A DNA stretch of 47,636 bases from a virus. The notes under the pieces were generated by a model. That model ran no database searches, was not told where the DNA came from, and saw only the letters and a list, made by a program, of their open reading frames with translations. The stretch lies in the IMG/VR virus record IMGVR_UViG_3300032308_002457, positions 1 to 47,636 of that record; one strand, written 5' to 3'. The position numbers were made by a program, and so were the translations under genes. Shown here one piece after another: positions 9,989-16,675 of the stretch (the first letter of the stretch is position 1; each line of letters opens with the position of its first letter).

Positions 9989-11227
9989 ATGGCAACAACC
10001 TCAATATCCATAACACCTCAATTTGGCAACAATACAGTTACCAAAATCTTCTGTGGTACGAGTTCCCCCAAACTTGGTGGCACAATAGACATTTCTGCTT
10101 TTCCTAATCTGACGCATTTCAGATGTGATGGCAACGACATAACCGCAATATCAGAGTATGCCAACAGGGCCGATCTTCAACTCCTCACCCTCTCAAATAA
10201 TAAAATTACAGGTGACATACCAGCAAATCTGTCTGCGTTAACTAAAGTAACAGTTTTTCGGGTAGATAACAATTTATTAACAGGGACGTTTCCAAATATA
10301 AGCGGAATGACTGGGTTGGTAGATTTTTGGTGTGGTGACAATAATTTAACAGGCACAATTCCAGATTTGGCGGGATTCCCTACTTTGAGGGAGTTTCTTT
10401 GTCGCATGAACCAACTCACAGGAAGTATTCCAAACAATTTGAATTCGTCAACGAGCATGTGGTATTTTCAAGCTGATGGGAATTATCTTACAGGAAATAT
10501 TCCAAGTTTAGCAGGAATGTCTAACCTAAAATATTTTCATGTTCACAATCAAAGAGGCGGAACAAGACTTACTGGTTCAATTCCTAGTTTAGCAGGATTG
10601 AGCAATCTGCTAGAGTTTCTGTGCGATATTAACCAATTGACAGGTAATATTCCAAGCTTGAATGGGTTGACACTCCTTCAAAAGTTCCGATGTAATAACA
10701 ATGACCTCACAGGCTTTGCTGGTGGTTCAGTTTCTAACACTTTGGAACAATTTGAAGCACAGAACAATCAATTAACTTCCGCAGCAGTAAATGCAATCTT
10801 GGCAGCTTTTGTGGCTGCTAATAGAACTACAGGAACAAAAGTTTTATATCTTGGAGGAACAGGAAATGCTGCCCCAAGTTACACGGGTGGGGCAACTTCA
10901 ACGGCTGCTGGATCTAACTTCACCAGATCTGGAACTACAGTAACAGCCAATGTCATAGGCCATGGACATGTAACTGGAGATATTGTCACCATTACTGGCA
11001 TTGGTCCTACTACACCTACAGCACCTTTTCAAGGCACATTTGTAGTAACCAGAATCAATAACAATCAATTTCAATATACAACAATTTCTTCAGGTGCAGC
11101 CACTGGAACAGACACAGCCACCATGAGAAAGACTTCTGATCCTACATCTGGTTATGCTTCATATCAAAATTTAGCCTTGGTTTCCCGAACTGGAGGACCT
11201 TGGGACATAACAATCAACCAACCATAA
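9989..11227 (+). CDS. Leucine-rich-repeat adhesin-like protein
   Basis: This 412-residue protein has about eight plant-type leucine-rich repeats between residues 25 and 260. The unit is close to NNLTGTIPxLxGLxxLxxF (LTGSIP, LTGNIPSLAGMSNL, LTGNIPSLNGLTLL). Residues about 300-385 form a beta domain (VIGHGHVTGDIVTITG, then FQGTFVVTRINNNQFQY) of a type often found in phage fibres. There is no signal peptide or membrane segment. LRR solenoids bind proteins or glycans, and the place directly after an S74 fibre gene suggests an accessory receptor-binding or fibre-tip protein; that is inference. GC is far above its neighbours (26 of 60 bases in 10021-10080 against 10 of 60 in 12001-12060), a sign of acquisition from another source. 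Confidence 0.8.
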   Translation: MATTSISITPQFGNNTVTKIFCGTSSPKLGGTIDISAFPNLTHFRCDGNDITAISEYANRADLQLLTLSNNKITGDIPANLSALTKVTVFRVDNNLLTGTFPNISGMTGLVDFWCGDNNLTGTIPDLAGFPTLREFLCRMNQLTGSIPNNLNSSTSMWYFQADGNYLTGNIPSLAGMSNLKYFHVHNQRGGTRLTGSIPSLAGLSNLLEFLCDINQLTGNIPSLNGLTLLQKFRCNNNDLTGFAGGSVSNTLEQFEAQNNQLTSAAVNAILAAFVAANRTTGTKVLYLGGTGNAAPSYTGGATSTAAGSNFTRSGTTVTANVIGHGHVTGDIVTITGIGPTTPTAPFQGTFVVTRINNNQFQYTTISSGAATGTDTATMRKTSDPTSGYASYQNLALVSRTGGPWDITINQP

Positions 11228-11230
11228 TTT

Positions 11231-11461
11231 ATGATTAATGTATACAAATGGGCAGTAATTGATGTAACACAAGATCAATGGATTGTGTTATATAATGATG
11301 AAACCAAAGAAATTTTAGTTGAACCTCAACAGTGTTCTGGTTCTTATACCTGTGCCAATACTTTAGTTGTTGCAGATACTAAAGAAGAATTGGATCAGTA
11401 CATTGTGGACAACCATTTATTTTTTCCCGCTATTCCTGAACCTGAGTTGCCGTTTCCGTAA
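11231..11461 (+). CDS. Small hypothetical protein after LRR gene
   Basis: This 76-residue acidic protein begins 3 bp after the LRR stop codon and so is probably translated from the same mRNA. It has Trp and Tyr near the N-terminus (YKWAVIDVTQDQWIVLY), a Cys pair in the middle, and a Pro-rich end (PAIPEPELPFP). I see no known domain. Small genes just downstream of receptor-binding genes often encode fibre chaperones or attachment factors, but nothing in the residues proves that here. Confidence 0.65.
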   Translation: MINVYKWAVIDVTQDQWIVLYNDETKEILVEPQQCSGSYTCANTLVVADTKEELDQYIVDNHLFFPAIPEPELPFP

Positions 11462-11520
11462 TTTAAGTATAATTTGTTCACCTTGTGTCAGGTTTTATGT
11501 ACTTATTTTAATATTTTTTA

Positions 11521-11528
11521 GATAAATA
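11521..11528 (+). promoter_or_regulatory. T4-type late promoter candidate before lysis cassette (GATAAATA)
   Basis: GATAAATA ends 8 bp before the ATG of the lipoprotein gene, the first gene of the lysis cassette, and is followed by TTAGTATAATG. As at 9974, the geometry predicts a leader of only a few bases. The context of a late-acting cassette in a phage encoding gp55 supports the call. Confidence 0.45.
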
Positions 11529-11536
11529 TTAGTATA

Positions 11537-11803
11537 ATGAAAATTATTATTTTATTGCTTTTTATATTTTTAAGTGGTTGTTCCAGTCTTCAAAAAAAAG
11601 ATACACCACTACCTACGGTTTCGACGGCTCAAGTTGTTGCTTCTTTGGAAGATACTAAATTAGAACTTGAACAAGCAGGGGAAAGCAACACAAAAATTGC
11701 GGAAAATATAAACAAAGCCCTAACATTAGCAGAAAAACTAGAAAAATTGCTTGAAAAAATTGAACAGCAAAGCACAAATAAAAATGTAATAAAATCAGAA
11801 TAA
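11537..11803 (+). CDS. Small lipoprotein, possible outer-membrane spanin subunit
   Basis: This 88-residue protein has a lipoprotein signal: a hydrophobic run IIILLLFIFL, then LSGC as lipobox, with the acylated Cys at residue 15. Residues about 35-85 are a charged helix with coiled-coil spacing (LEDTKLELEQAG, LTLAEKLEKLLEKIEQ). In Gram-negative lysis cassettes a short lipoprotein with a periplasmic helix usually serves as the outer-membrane spanin (Rz1-like), and it sits next to coiled-coil, holin-like and endolysin genes here. True Rz1 proteins are commonly Pro-rich and this one is not, so the spanin role is inference. The lipoprotein call itself is firm. Confidence 0.72.
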   Translation: MKIIILLLFIFLSGCSSLQKKDTPLPTVSTAQVVASLEDTKLELEQAGESNTKIAENINKALTLAEKLEKLLEKIEQQSTNKNVIKSE

Positions 11804-11807
11804 TTAT

Positions 11808-12329
11808 ATGAAAAAAATATTAACAATCGTATTTATATTAAGTTTAACAACAACTGGAATGACATGGCCTTGGAGTAAAAAAAATAAAACTAATTCCGAA
11901 TTTAAAAAACCCGCACAAGTAGAAGTTCAAAATAAAACAACTCTACAACAAGCAAAGAATGTCGTTAAAGAACTTAATGCAGAATTGTCTTATGCAAAAA
12001 CAGAAAATATAAAATTAAAAAATAATTTGAATAATGCAAATAACAAATTAAAAGATGCAGAAACAAATGTGGCAGTTGTTCAAAAACAAGCAGATACTTT
12101 AAAGGAATGGGGAGTACAAAAACAACAAGAAGCTTTTCAATGGTTAGAAAAATATAACAATGCTATAAAGCGTTACCATCGTTTGAAATGGATTGCTGCA
12201 ATAATTGCAGCAGCCGGTGGAGTATTACTTGGTTTACAATTTATGACATTTGTTCCCCCTCCTTATAATTTGTTGATTCCGATTGGGGGATCCGGAATTT
12301 TTGGTTTATTGGTTTGGTTATTTTTATAA
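11808..12329 (+). CDS. Membrane-anchored coiled-coil protein of the lysis cassette
   Basis: This 173-residue protein has an N-terminal hydrophobic segment (residues about 4-17), a Lys/Asn-rich linker, a long coiled coil (about 42-115, with QAKNVVKELNAELSYAKTENIKLKNN), and two C-terminal hydrophobic segments (about 125-148 and 153-173) around a PPPYN turn. It starts 4 bp after the lipoprotein gene and abuts the holin-like gene. An anchored coiled coil beside a lipoprotein fits an inner-membrane spanin (Rz-like). The extra C-terminal hairpin is unusual for Rz and could instead make it an additional holin or antiholin. The topology is seen; the role is inferred. Confidence 0.65.
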   Translation: MKKILTIVFILSLTTTGMTWPWSKKNKTNSEFKKPAQVEVQNKTTLQQAKNVVKELNAELSYAKTENIKLKNNLNNANNKLKDAETNVAVVQKQADTLKEWGVQKQQEAFQWLEKYNNAIKRYHRLKWIAAIIAAAGGVLLGLQFMTFVPPPYNLLIPIGGSGIFGLLVWLFL

Positions 12330-12809
12330 ATGTGGGAAAAAATTACAGATATTGCAAAAAACGCAACAGCTTTTTTACAAGCTGGAAAAGTACCTCCGAA
12401 TACTCCTATACAATATAGAGAAGAGTTCGGTAAAATTAATTTCTTTTCTTCAAAAAAATTCTTTATAGTTTTTTCTTCTGTGATTTTATTAATGGCATTT
12501 TATTTGGTTAGTGTTGGTATATTGTTTATAACTTCTTTTTTTCCAGAAATAATACAACCATATGTAACAATTTTTGTAGAAAGTATTAAAATTTTTGCAA
12601 TTATCATTTCTGTATATTTGGGATTACAAGCTACTATTGATTTTAAATATCAAAGTAATTCTAATACAACAAATGAAACACACAATAATGTAGAAAAAAT
12701 TGATCAAAAAGTAATAACACAAGAAACTATTAAATACGCTCAAATTTATAAAAATGACCCTTCGTATGCTCCTTTGGAATGGGTTTTTAATCAGGAGGAA
12801 GTTAAATGA
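12330..12809 (+). CDS. Putative holin, two membrane segments
   Basis: This 159-residue protein has two strong transmembrane segments (about 43-70, IVFSSVILLMAFYLVSVGILF, and about 75-100, IKIFAIIISVYLGLQA). They are flanked by a hydrophilic N-terminus of about 40 residues and a hydrophilic tail of about 55 residues rich in Asn and Thr. Its ATG follows the previous stop with no gap, and its stop overlaps the endolysin start (ATGA). Position directly before an M15 endolysin makes a holin the best guess. No family signature is visible, so another inner-membrane lysis regulator remains possible. Confidence 0.62.
   Translation: MWEKITDIAKNATAFLQAGKVPPNTPIQYREEFGKINFFSSKKFFIVFSSVILLMAFYLVSVGILFITSFFPEIIQPYVTIFVESIKIFAIIISVYLGLQATIDFKYQSNSNTTNETHNNVEKIDQKVITQETIKYAQIYKNDPSYAPLEWVFNQEEVK
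12793..12798 (+). promoter_or_regulatory. Perfect Shine-Dalgarno before endolysin
   Basis: AGGAGG lies 7 bp before the endolysin ATG at 12806. It stands out because most first-in-operon starts in this window have no Shine-Dalgarno. It shows that the phage expects a host ribosome with a usable anti-Shine-Dalgarno, and it fixes the start codon. Confidence 0.75.
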
Positions 12810-13501
12810 AAAATTTAAAAAAAGGAGATTTCGGAGAAGAAGTCAAACAATGGCAGTTGTTTCTACAATCTGCTGGTTATAAAGTTCCTTATGTTGATGG
12901 AGCATTTGGTCCGATAACAGAAAAAGAAACTTTAAAATTTCAAACAAAAAACGGTCTTAAGCCTGATGGTATTGTTGGAGAAAAAACATGGGCTTTTATT
13001 ACAACAGTAAGTAACAACACTCCTCTATCTCAAAAATGGCCAAAACAAGATTATACATCAATGGTTAATTTTTATGGTCCTGTTGGAGAAAATCAAACTA
13101 GCTTAGATTTGCCATATAAATTAAAATTGGCATGGGATTTAAATACTTCTTTATCGAAGATAACATGTCATCAAAAGGTTACAAAATCTTTATATGGAAT
13201 TTTTGAAAAAACTTTAAAAACTTATGGAGAAAAAGACATACAAAAATTAAAATTAGATATTTTTGGTGGTTGTTTAAATGTGAGAAAGAAAAGAGGAGGA
13301 TCTTCTTGGTCCATCCATTCTTGGGGTGCTGCTGTAGATTTAGACCCAGATAATAATCAATTAAAATGGGGAAAGGATAAAGCATCTTTTGCAAAAAAAG
13401 AATATGAAGAATTTTGGAAAATTGTAGAATCCGAAGGTTGGACCAGTTTAGGAAAAGCCAGAAACTACGATTGGATGCATTTCCAGGCGGCTTTATTATA
13501 A
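12806..13501 (+). CDS. Endolysin: peptidoglycan-binding domain plus M15 peptidase
   Basis: This 231-residue protein has a PG_binding_1 domain at residues 1-67 (LKKGDFGEEVKQWQ, DGAFGPITEKETLKFQ, GLKPDGIVGEKTW). It is joined to a C-terminal D-Ala-D-Ala carboxypeptidase/L-Ala-D-Glu endopeptidase-type M15 domain. The zinc motif SxHxxGxAxD is seen as SIHSWGAAVD, with His171 and Asp178. The third ligand is His225 in DWMHF, with Glu208 or Glu210 as candidate catalytic acid. There is no signal peptide, as expected for a holin-dependent endolysin. The start overlaps the holin-like stop (ATGA) and has a perfect AGGAGG. It would cleave peptide stems of murein at the end of infection. Confidence 0.9.
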   Translation: MKNLKKGDFGEEVKQWQLFLQSAGYKVPYVDGAFGPITEKETLKFQTKNGLKPDGIVGEKTWAFITTVSNNTPLSQKWPKQDYTSMVNFYGPVGENQTSLDLPYKLKLAWDLNTSLSKITCHQKVTKSLYGIFEKTLKTYGEKDIQKLKLDIFGGCLNVRKKRGGSSWSIHSWGAAVDLDPDNNQLKWGKDKASFAKKEYEEFWKIVESEGWTSLGKARNYDWMHFQAALL

Positions 13502-13542
13502 TAGATAAATTATAGATTTAATGCATTTATCAGCAATTTGTA

Positions 13543-13550
13543 GATAAATA
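13543..13550 (+). promoter_or_regulatory. T4-type late promoter candidate before HNH gene (GATAAATA)
   Basis: GATAAATA within TAGATAAATATATT lies 6 bp before the GTG start at 13557. It is the same octamer as at 855 and 11521, again almost touching the start codon. A related GATAAATT occurs at 13504, so some of this may be plain AT-rich sequence. Confidence 0.38.
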
Positions 13551-13556
13551 TATTAA

Positions 13557-14150
13557 GTGCAAAAAATAAAAATCTGTAATCAGTGTAAAAAAGAAAAAAA
13601 TATTTTAGAGTTTCCAAGAGACAAATATACCAAAGATGGCTTTACAGCGTCTTGCAAAATATGTAGATATGAAAAATCAAAAAAATGGCATCGTAAAAAT
13701 TATTTAGAAAATAAAAATAAAGTTTTAAATAAAAATTCAGAATGGCGAAAAAGTAATTGGAGTAAAGTTTATAAACAAAGAAAAGAGTCTGGATATTGTA
13801 AAAGATCAAGAAAAAAATGGTATCATAAAAAAGGAAAATTTAATATTAATTGGGTCATATCAGAACGTATACGTCATAGGGTTAGAAATATTTTGAATGG
13901 AAAAGTAAAATCTCAAAATACTTTAAAATTATTAGGTTGTTCAATTCCAGAATTAATGAAACATCTTGAATCCAAATTTTATGGCGAAATGACATGGGGA
14001 AATTACGGTTCTTACTGGCATATTGATCATATTCGACCATGTGCCAGTTTTAATTTGCAAAAAAAAGAAGAACAAAAGTTATGTTTTCATTTTTCAAATC
14101 TTCAACCATTAACCGCAAAAGAAAATCTATCTAAAGGATGCAAATTTTAA
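13557..14150 (+). CDS. HNH endonuclease with N-terminal zinc knuckle (homing-type)
   Basis: This 197-residue basic protein starts at GTG. The N-terminus has paired CxxC motifs (CNQCKKEKNILEF, then CKICRYEKSKKWH). The middle is Lys/Arg-rich and likely binds DNA. The C-terminal HNH site reads HIDHIRPCASF, FSNLQPL and AKENLSKG, which is the standard H-D-H/N/N pattern with the metal-binding and catalytic His residues in place. Free-standing HNH genes like this act as homing endonucleases that spread between related phages. It lies alone between the endolysin and an unknown 83-residue gene, with no sign that it interrupts a coding region. The GTG start is accepted because the zinc motif follows within eight residues. 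Confidence 0.82.
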   Translation: MQKIKICNQCKKEKNILEFPRDKYTKDGFTASCKICRYEKSKKWHRKNYLENKNKVLNKNSEWRKSNWSKVYKQRKESGYCKRSRKKWYHKKGKFNINWVISERIRHRVRNILNGKVKSQNTLKLLGCSIPELMKHLESKFYGEMTWGNYGSYWHIDHIRPCASFNLQKKEEQKLCFHFSNLQPLTAKENLSKGCKF

Positions 14151-14163
14151 ATTATTTATAGCT

Positions 14164-14415
14164 ATGAACTTATCAGATATATACGCAAACCGAGTTAAAA
14201 AAAATAAAATTACTAATTTATCAATTGGTGGTAGTTTCCCTCAAATTCAAAGAGATCCAATAATTTCTAATTTAGAAAAAGATGTTTTCTCTAAAATGAA
14301 AGAAATTAGTGGTCCAGATCATATAAAATCTAAAGAAATTAATAATATTACTGTAAATTCTTTATCTTTTGAAGAAGCTTTGAAAGAATTAGCAAATATT
14401 CAAAAGAATTCTTAA
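14164..14415 (+). CDS. Small hypothetical protein
   Basis: This 83-residue protein begins 13 bp after the HNH gene. It is charged and soluble, with no Cys and no membrane segment. Notable stretches are NLSIGGSFPQIQRDP and a C-terminal helix SFEEALKELANIQKN. I do not recognise it. It is the last rightward gene before the four leftward genes that end at 14537. Confidence 0.6.
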   Translation: MNLSDIYANRVKKNKITNLSIGGSFPQIQRDPIISNLEKDVFSKMKEISGPDHIKSKEINNITVNSLSFEEALKELANIQKNS

Positions 14416-14451
14416 AATTTGTTAAATATTTCAGAAAACAAAAAAATTATA

Positions 14452-14565
14452 ATGCGAAAATTAAAAAAGTCAAGTATAAAAATTCGCAAATTTGGCAAAC
14501 AAAACCCAACACATTATTATTCTAATGCTAATTATTTTATTTTTTTAATTTGTCAAGTGCTTTGA
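14452..14565 (+). CDS. Possible 37-residue basic peptide
   Basis: An ATG at 14452 opens a short frame of 37 codons. Its N-terminus is basic (MRKLKKSSIKIRKFGK) and its end is hydrophobic (NYFIFLICQVL). Its last 29 bp overlap the 3' end of the leftward gene at 14537-15031. It fills most of an otherwise gene-free 121-bp gap between converging genes. There is no Shine-Dalgarno. It may simply be chance in AT-rich DNA. Confidence 0.2.
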   Translation: MRKLKKSSIKIRKFGKQNPTHYYSNANYFIFLICQVL

Positions 14566-15031
14566 CAATAAATTCTTCATCTTCTCCCGATGGAACAATA
14601 CAAGAAAATTCTAAAAATTGACCTTTTCTTTTTTTAAACAATGTTTGTTCAACCTTTTCTTCTATAAAATTAGGAAGATTTTTTTTACAAATTTTTTTTG
14701 ATATTTTTATAAACTTCAAAGGATCAGAAAAATATTCTTTCCATTCTTTTGGTTCAGAATTCAAAGAAAAATAAGATAACATTTTACAATTATTTTCATT
14801 TACTATTTTTTGAAACTCTTTTATCTCTTGTTCGATTTTTTGTGTTATTAATTCTTTAATAAGTTTATCCGTAGAAAATACTTTACCATCTTTTAAAAGA
14901 TTCCAATCGTAAACAAAATCTGCAACATGAACAGCTAGTTCATCAATATATGAAGAAACATCAAAAATTAAAATATTCTCTTTTAAATAATAAAAAAAAT
15001 ATCTTTTACTCTTGGGTATGCTCATTATCAC
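14537..15031 (-). CDS. Hypothetical protein
   Basis: This 164-residue, Lys/Glu/Phe-rich soluble protein is the last gene of the leftward four-gene run. Two start codons lie close together (15031 and 15025). The first overlaps the zinc-knuckle gene by 26 bp, so the two are probably translationally coupled. Helices rich in KIEQEIKEFQK and EEKVEQTLFKKRKG are visible. I see no known motif and assign no function. Confidence 0.6.
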   Translation of the reverse strand: MIMSIPKSKRYFFYYLKENILIFDVSSYIDELAVHVADFVYDWNLLKDGKVFSTDKLIKELITQKIEQEIKEFQKIVNENNCKMLSYFSLNSEPKEWKEYFSDPLKFIKISKKICKKNLPNFIEEKVEQTLFKKRKGQFLEFSCIVPSGEDEEFIVKALDKLKK

Positions 15032-15548
15032 TCATAATAGCATCAATCAGAATTTCTTCCACAATTTCTTGAGGCAAAGCAAAATTTGCAACTTTTACTG
15101 TGCGAATAATTTCTTTGTATTGTTCTGATAATCTTTCTTTCAATTCCGTTGCTTGAACAAATTGTTCTTTTGTCAAATTTTTATACGTTGGCTTAGATTG
15201 AAGTTCGAATGTTTCTAAAAGAGGTTCTCCGGAATTACCAATAATTTCTGATAATCGTTTATAAAATCTTCCCAAAGGAGTTAAAAATTTGCTATTTGCA
15301 ACTCCTTTAACATTTTCATACAAATATTTTAAAACAGTTGATTTTTGTGTTTGTTCTTGAACTCGATTTAAAAATTCTGGACCTTTTACATGCATTTTTC
15401 CATAAGGATTGAATAAACAACCGGATCCTAGATATTTAGAACCACAATATATGCATTTATTTGGCGCATCCATATGAACGTGAGTATTGGTAGGAGAAAA
15501 TAAACAAGGTCTACCATAGGTTTTAGAATCACAATAAATACATCCCAT
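15006..15548 (-). CDS. Protein with two tandem zinc knuckles
   Basis: This 180-residue protein opens with two near-copies of a zinc-binding unit about 30 residues apart. The first is CIYCDSKTYGRPCLFSP ending in HVH. The second is CIYCGSKYLGSGCLFNP ending in MHV. Each offers CxxC, a third Cys and a His, a plausible zinc site. The rest is helical and charged (ATELKERLSEQYKEII). It is encoded 1 bp after the GIY-YIG gene stop and overlaps the next gene. Duplicated zinc knuckles suggest nucleic-acid or protein binding. The specific role is unknown. Confidence 0.68.
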   Translation of the reverse strand: MGCIYCDSKTYGRPCLFSPTNTHVHMDAPNKCIYCGSKYLGSGCLFNPYGKMHVKGPEFLNRVQEQTQKSTVLKYLYENVKGVANSKFLTPLGRFYKRLSEIIGNSGEPLLETFELQSKPTYKNLTKEQFVQATELKERLSEQYKEIIRTVKVANFALPQEIVEEILIDAIMSDNEHTQE

Positions 15549-15549
15549 A

Positions 15550-15987
15550 TTATATAATTACTTCTTTTTGGAACTTATCCAATTCATTTTTAGGAGGAGT
15601 TCCTATTCTTACATTTATTATGCCATTATAATAATCTTCTCGCAAAAGAACATTTCTATCTATTTGTTCTTTTATTTCATAATAAGCTAAAGCCCATTTA
15701 GAATCGCAAGTACGAATAATTTTAAATTCAAAGTTTTCTTTACTGTACTTAATAATGTCTTCGTTCAAATCTTTAGAAGATGAAGTATAAGATTTCCAAT
15801 CTGAAGATGTGACAGATATTCTATTTCTTTTATTTCCCTTTAAAGGTTTTCTTTTAATACGCATAAAACATTGTTTTTTACCAATATATTTTTTATTGGT
15901 CAGTTTATTGGTAATCTCATACAAAAAACCAAATGTTTCTTCAGTTAAATTAACATTTTCTGACAAAATCCAGTGACCAGTATCCAT
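15550..15987 (-). CDS. GIY-YIG-type endonuclease (SegE-like)
   Basis: This 145-residue protein has a degenerate GIY-YIG core: GFLYEITNKLTNKKYIGKKQ, with F-L-Y in the place of GIY and KYIG as the second element. This is followed by WKSYTSSSKDLNEDI and FEFKIIRTCDSKWALAYYEIKEQ, whose Glu can serve as the metal ligand. The spacing fits the SegE-like GIY-YIG family known from T4-type phages. Such proteins are homing nucleases or branched-DNA nicking enzymes. It overlaps the upstream gene stop by one base (TAATG). The changed first GIY residue makes activity less certain. Confidence 0.6.
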   Translation of the reverse strand: MDTGHWILSENVNLTEETFGFLYEITNKLTNKKYIGKKQCFMRIKRKPLKGNKRNRISVTSSDWKSYTSSSKDLNEDIIKYSKENFEFKIIRTCDSKWALAYYEIKEQIDRNVLLREDYYNGIINVRIGTPPKNELDKFQKEVII

Positions 15988-16244
15988 TATAAGTCTTTTT
16001 TATGCAAAGGTCTGCGTGTTACGTACAAAATACCCTTTTTTTTCTTTTTTTTCTTTTTTGCTTGTGTGTTAGGCAATGCTGTAGACATTGCTGCTTTTAT
16101 ATTATCTGTATATCCTTTATCAGGGTTAATAGAAGTAGGATTACTGATCTCAAAACCCGTTTGAGGCGAACCAAAAACACCACCAGCACCTGCAGTATTA
16201 TTTTCCAATATATTTTTTACCAATGTTTGAAATTTGTTGATCAT
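15987..16244 (-). CDS. Small hypothetical protein with polylysine tract
   Basis: This 85-residue protein is the first gene of the leftward operon, 32 bp from the divergent uvsY start. The N-terminus reads FQTLVKNILENNTAGAGGVFG, the middle is Pro/Asn/Ser-rich, and residues about 63-70 are eight lysines followed by GILYVTRRPL. The tract is encoded by A-runs of 6, 8 and 8 broken by single G (complement of 16036-16059), a region prone to slippage. I recall similarly organised small proteins (an NNTAG-VFG start and a basic end) in other large phages but cannot name a function. Confidence 0.6.
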   Translation of the reverse strand: MINKFQTLVKNILENNTAGAGGVFGSPQTGFEISNPTSINPDKGYTDNIKAAMSTALPNTQAKKKKKKKKGILYVTRRPLHKKDL

Positions 16245-16246
16245 AT

Positions 16247-16269
16247 GTTATAATTTAAATTACTATAAC
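16247..16269. promoter_or_regulatory. Divergent promoter/operator between leftward operon and uvsY
   Basis: The 32-bp gap has 6-base inverted arms GTTATA (16247-16252) and TATAAC (16264-16269) around an AT core that includes the palindrome TAATTTAAATTA (16251-16262). Read on either strand the arm gives a -10-like TATAAC. On the plus strand it ends 7 bp before the uvsY ATG. No clear -35 is visible, so it may need an activator or a phage factor. It is the only divergent gene start in the window. Confidence 0.5.
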
Positions 16270-16276
16270 TATACTT

Positions 16277-16675
16277 ATGGAATTTTTTGATAAAATTAAA
16301 AAAGAAATTCAAGAAGATCTTAAATTGGATCGAATATCTTTGCTTGAAAAGCAATTGATTTTACCAACAATCAAACATAAATGGGTGGCACGTTTGATTG
16401 AATATAAAAAATTAAAAAATAATTTGACCAAAAAAAGAAAAACTTTGAAAGAAGAAGCATTAAAAACAATAACAGACCAAAATATTCCAAGCAGTTTGCC
16501 TAAAGCTGCTTTGGACAAAAAAATAGAATCCTCTGATGTATTTAAAAAAATAGATGAAGAGTTATTTGAAGTCGAATTAGCAATAGATTATCTAGAAAAA
16601 GTAGAAAGTATTTGTCGCTCCATGACTTACGACATAAAAAATGCTGTAGAATTAGAAAAGCTTGAAACAACGTAA
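16277..16675 (+). CDS. uvsY: UvsY-like recombination mediator
   Basis: This 132-residue helical protein is very close to T4 UvsY in length (137) and layout: N-terminal helix KIKKEIQEDLKLD, then KHKWVARLIEYKKLKNNLTKK, and a C-terminal amphipathic helix YLEKVESICRSMTYDIKNAVELEKLE, which corresponds to the oligomerising tail. UvsY loads UvsX on gp32-coated single-stranded DNA. Its stop overlaps the uvsW start by one base (TAATG), and T4 also keeps uvsY and uvsW close together. The identification rests on size, pattern and neighbourhood more than on invariant residues. Confidence 0.72.
   Translation: MEFFDKIKKEIQEDLKLDRISLLEKQLILPTIKHKWVARLIEYKKLKNNLTKKRKTLKEEALKTITDQNIPSSLPKAALDKKIESSDVFKKIDEELFEVELAIDYLEKVESICRSMTYDIKNAVELEKLETT

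Noticed and set aside
11476-11500. Terminator ACCT/AGGT with T-run before the lysis cassette
   Set aside because: The stem is only 4 bp, too weak to call.
14153-14160. TATAAATA on the minus strand
   Set aside because: It points leftward into the HNH gene, which is on the plus strand. No leftward gene follows, so it is a chance match.
15987-16060. Programmed frameshift in the polylysine tract
   Set aside because: Both alternative frames stop within about a dozen codons and give no conserved extension, so a programmed shift has no visible product.
16002-16253. Rightward frames opposite the polylysine gene
   Set aside because: They consist of Phe runs from the T-tracts and Cys-rich low-complexity sequence. 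The leftward gene overlaps its operon neighbour as expected of a real gene.
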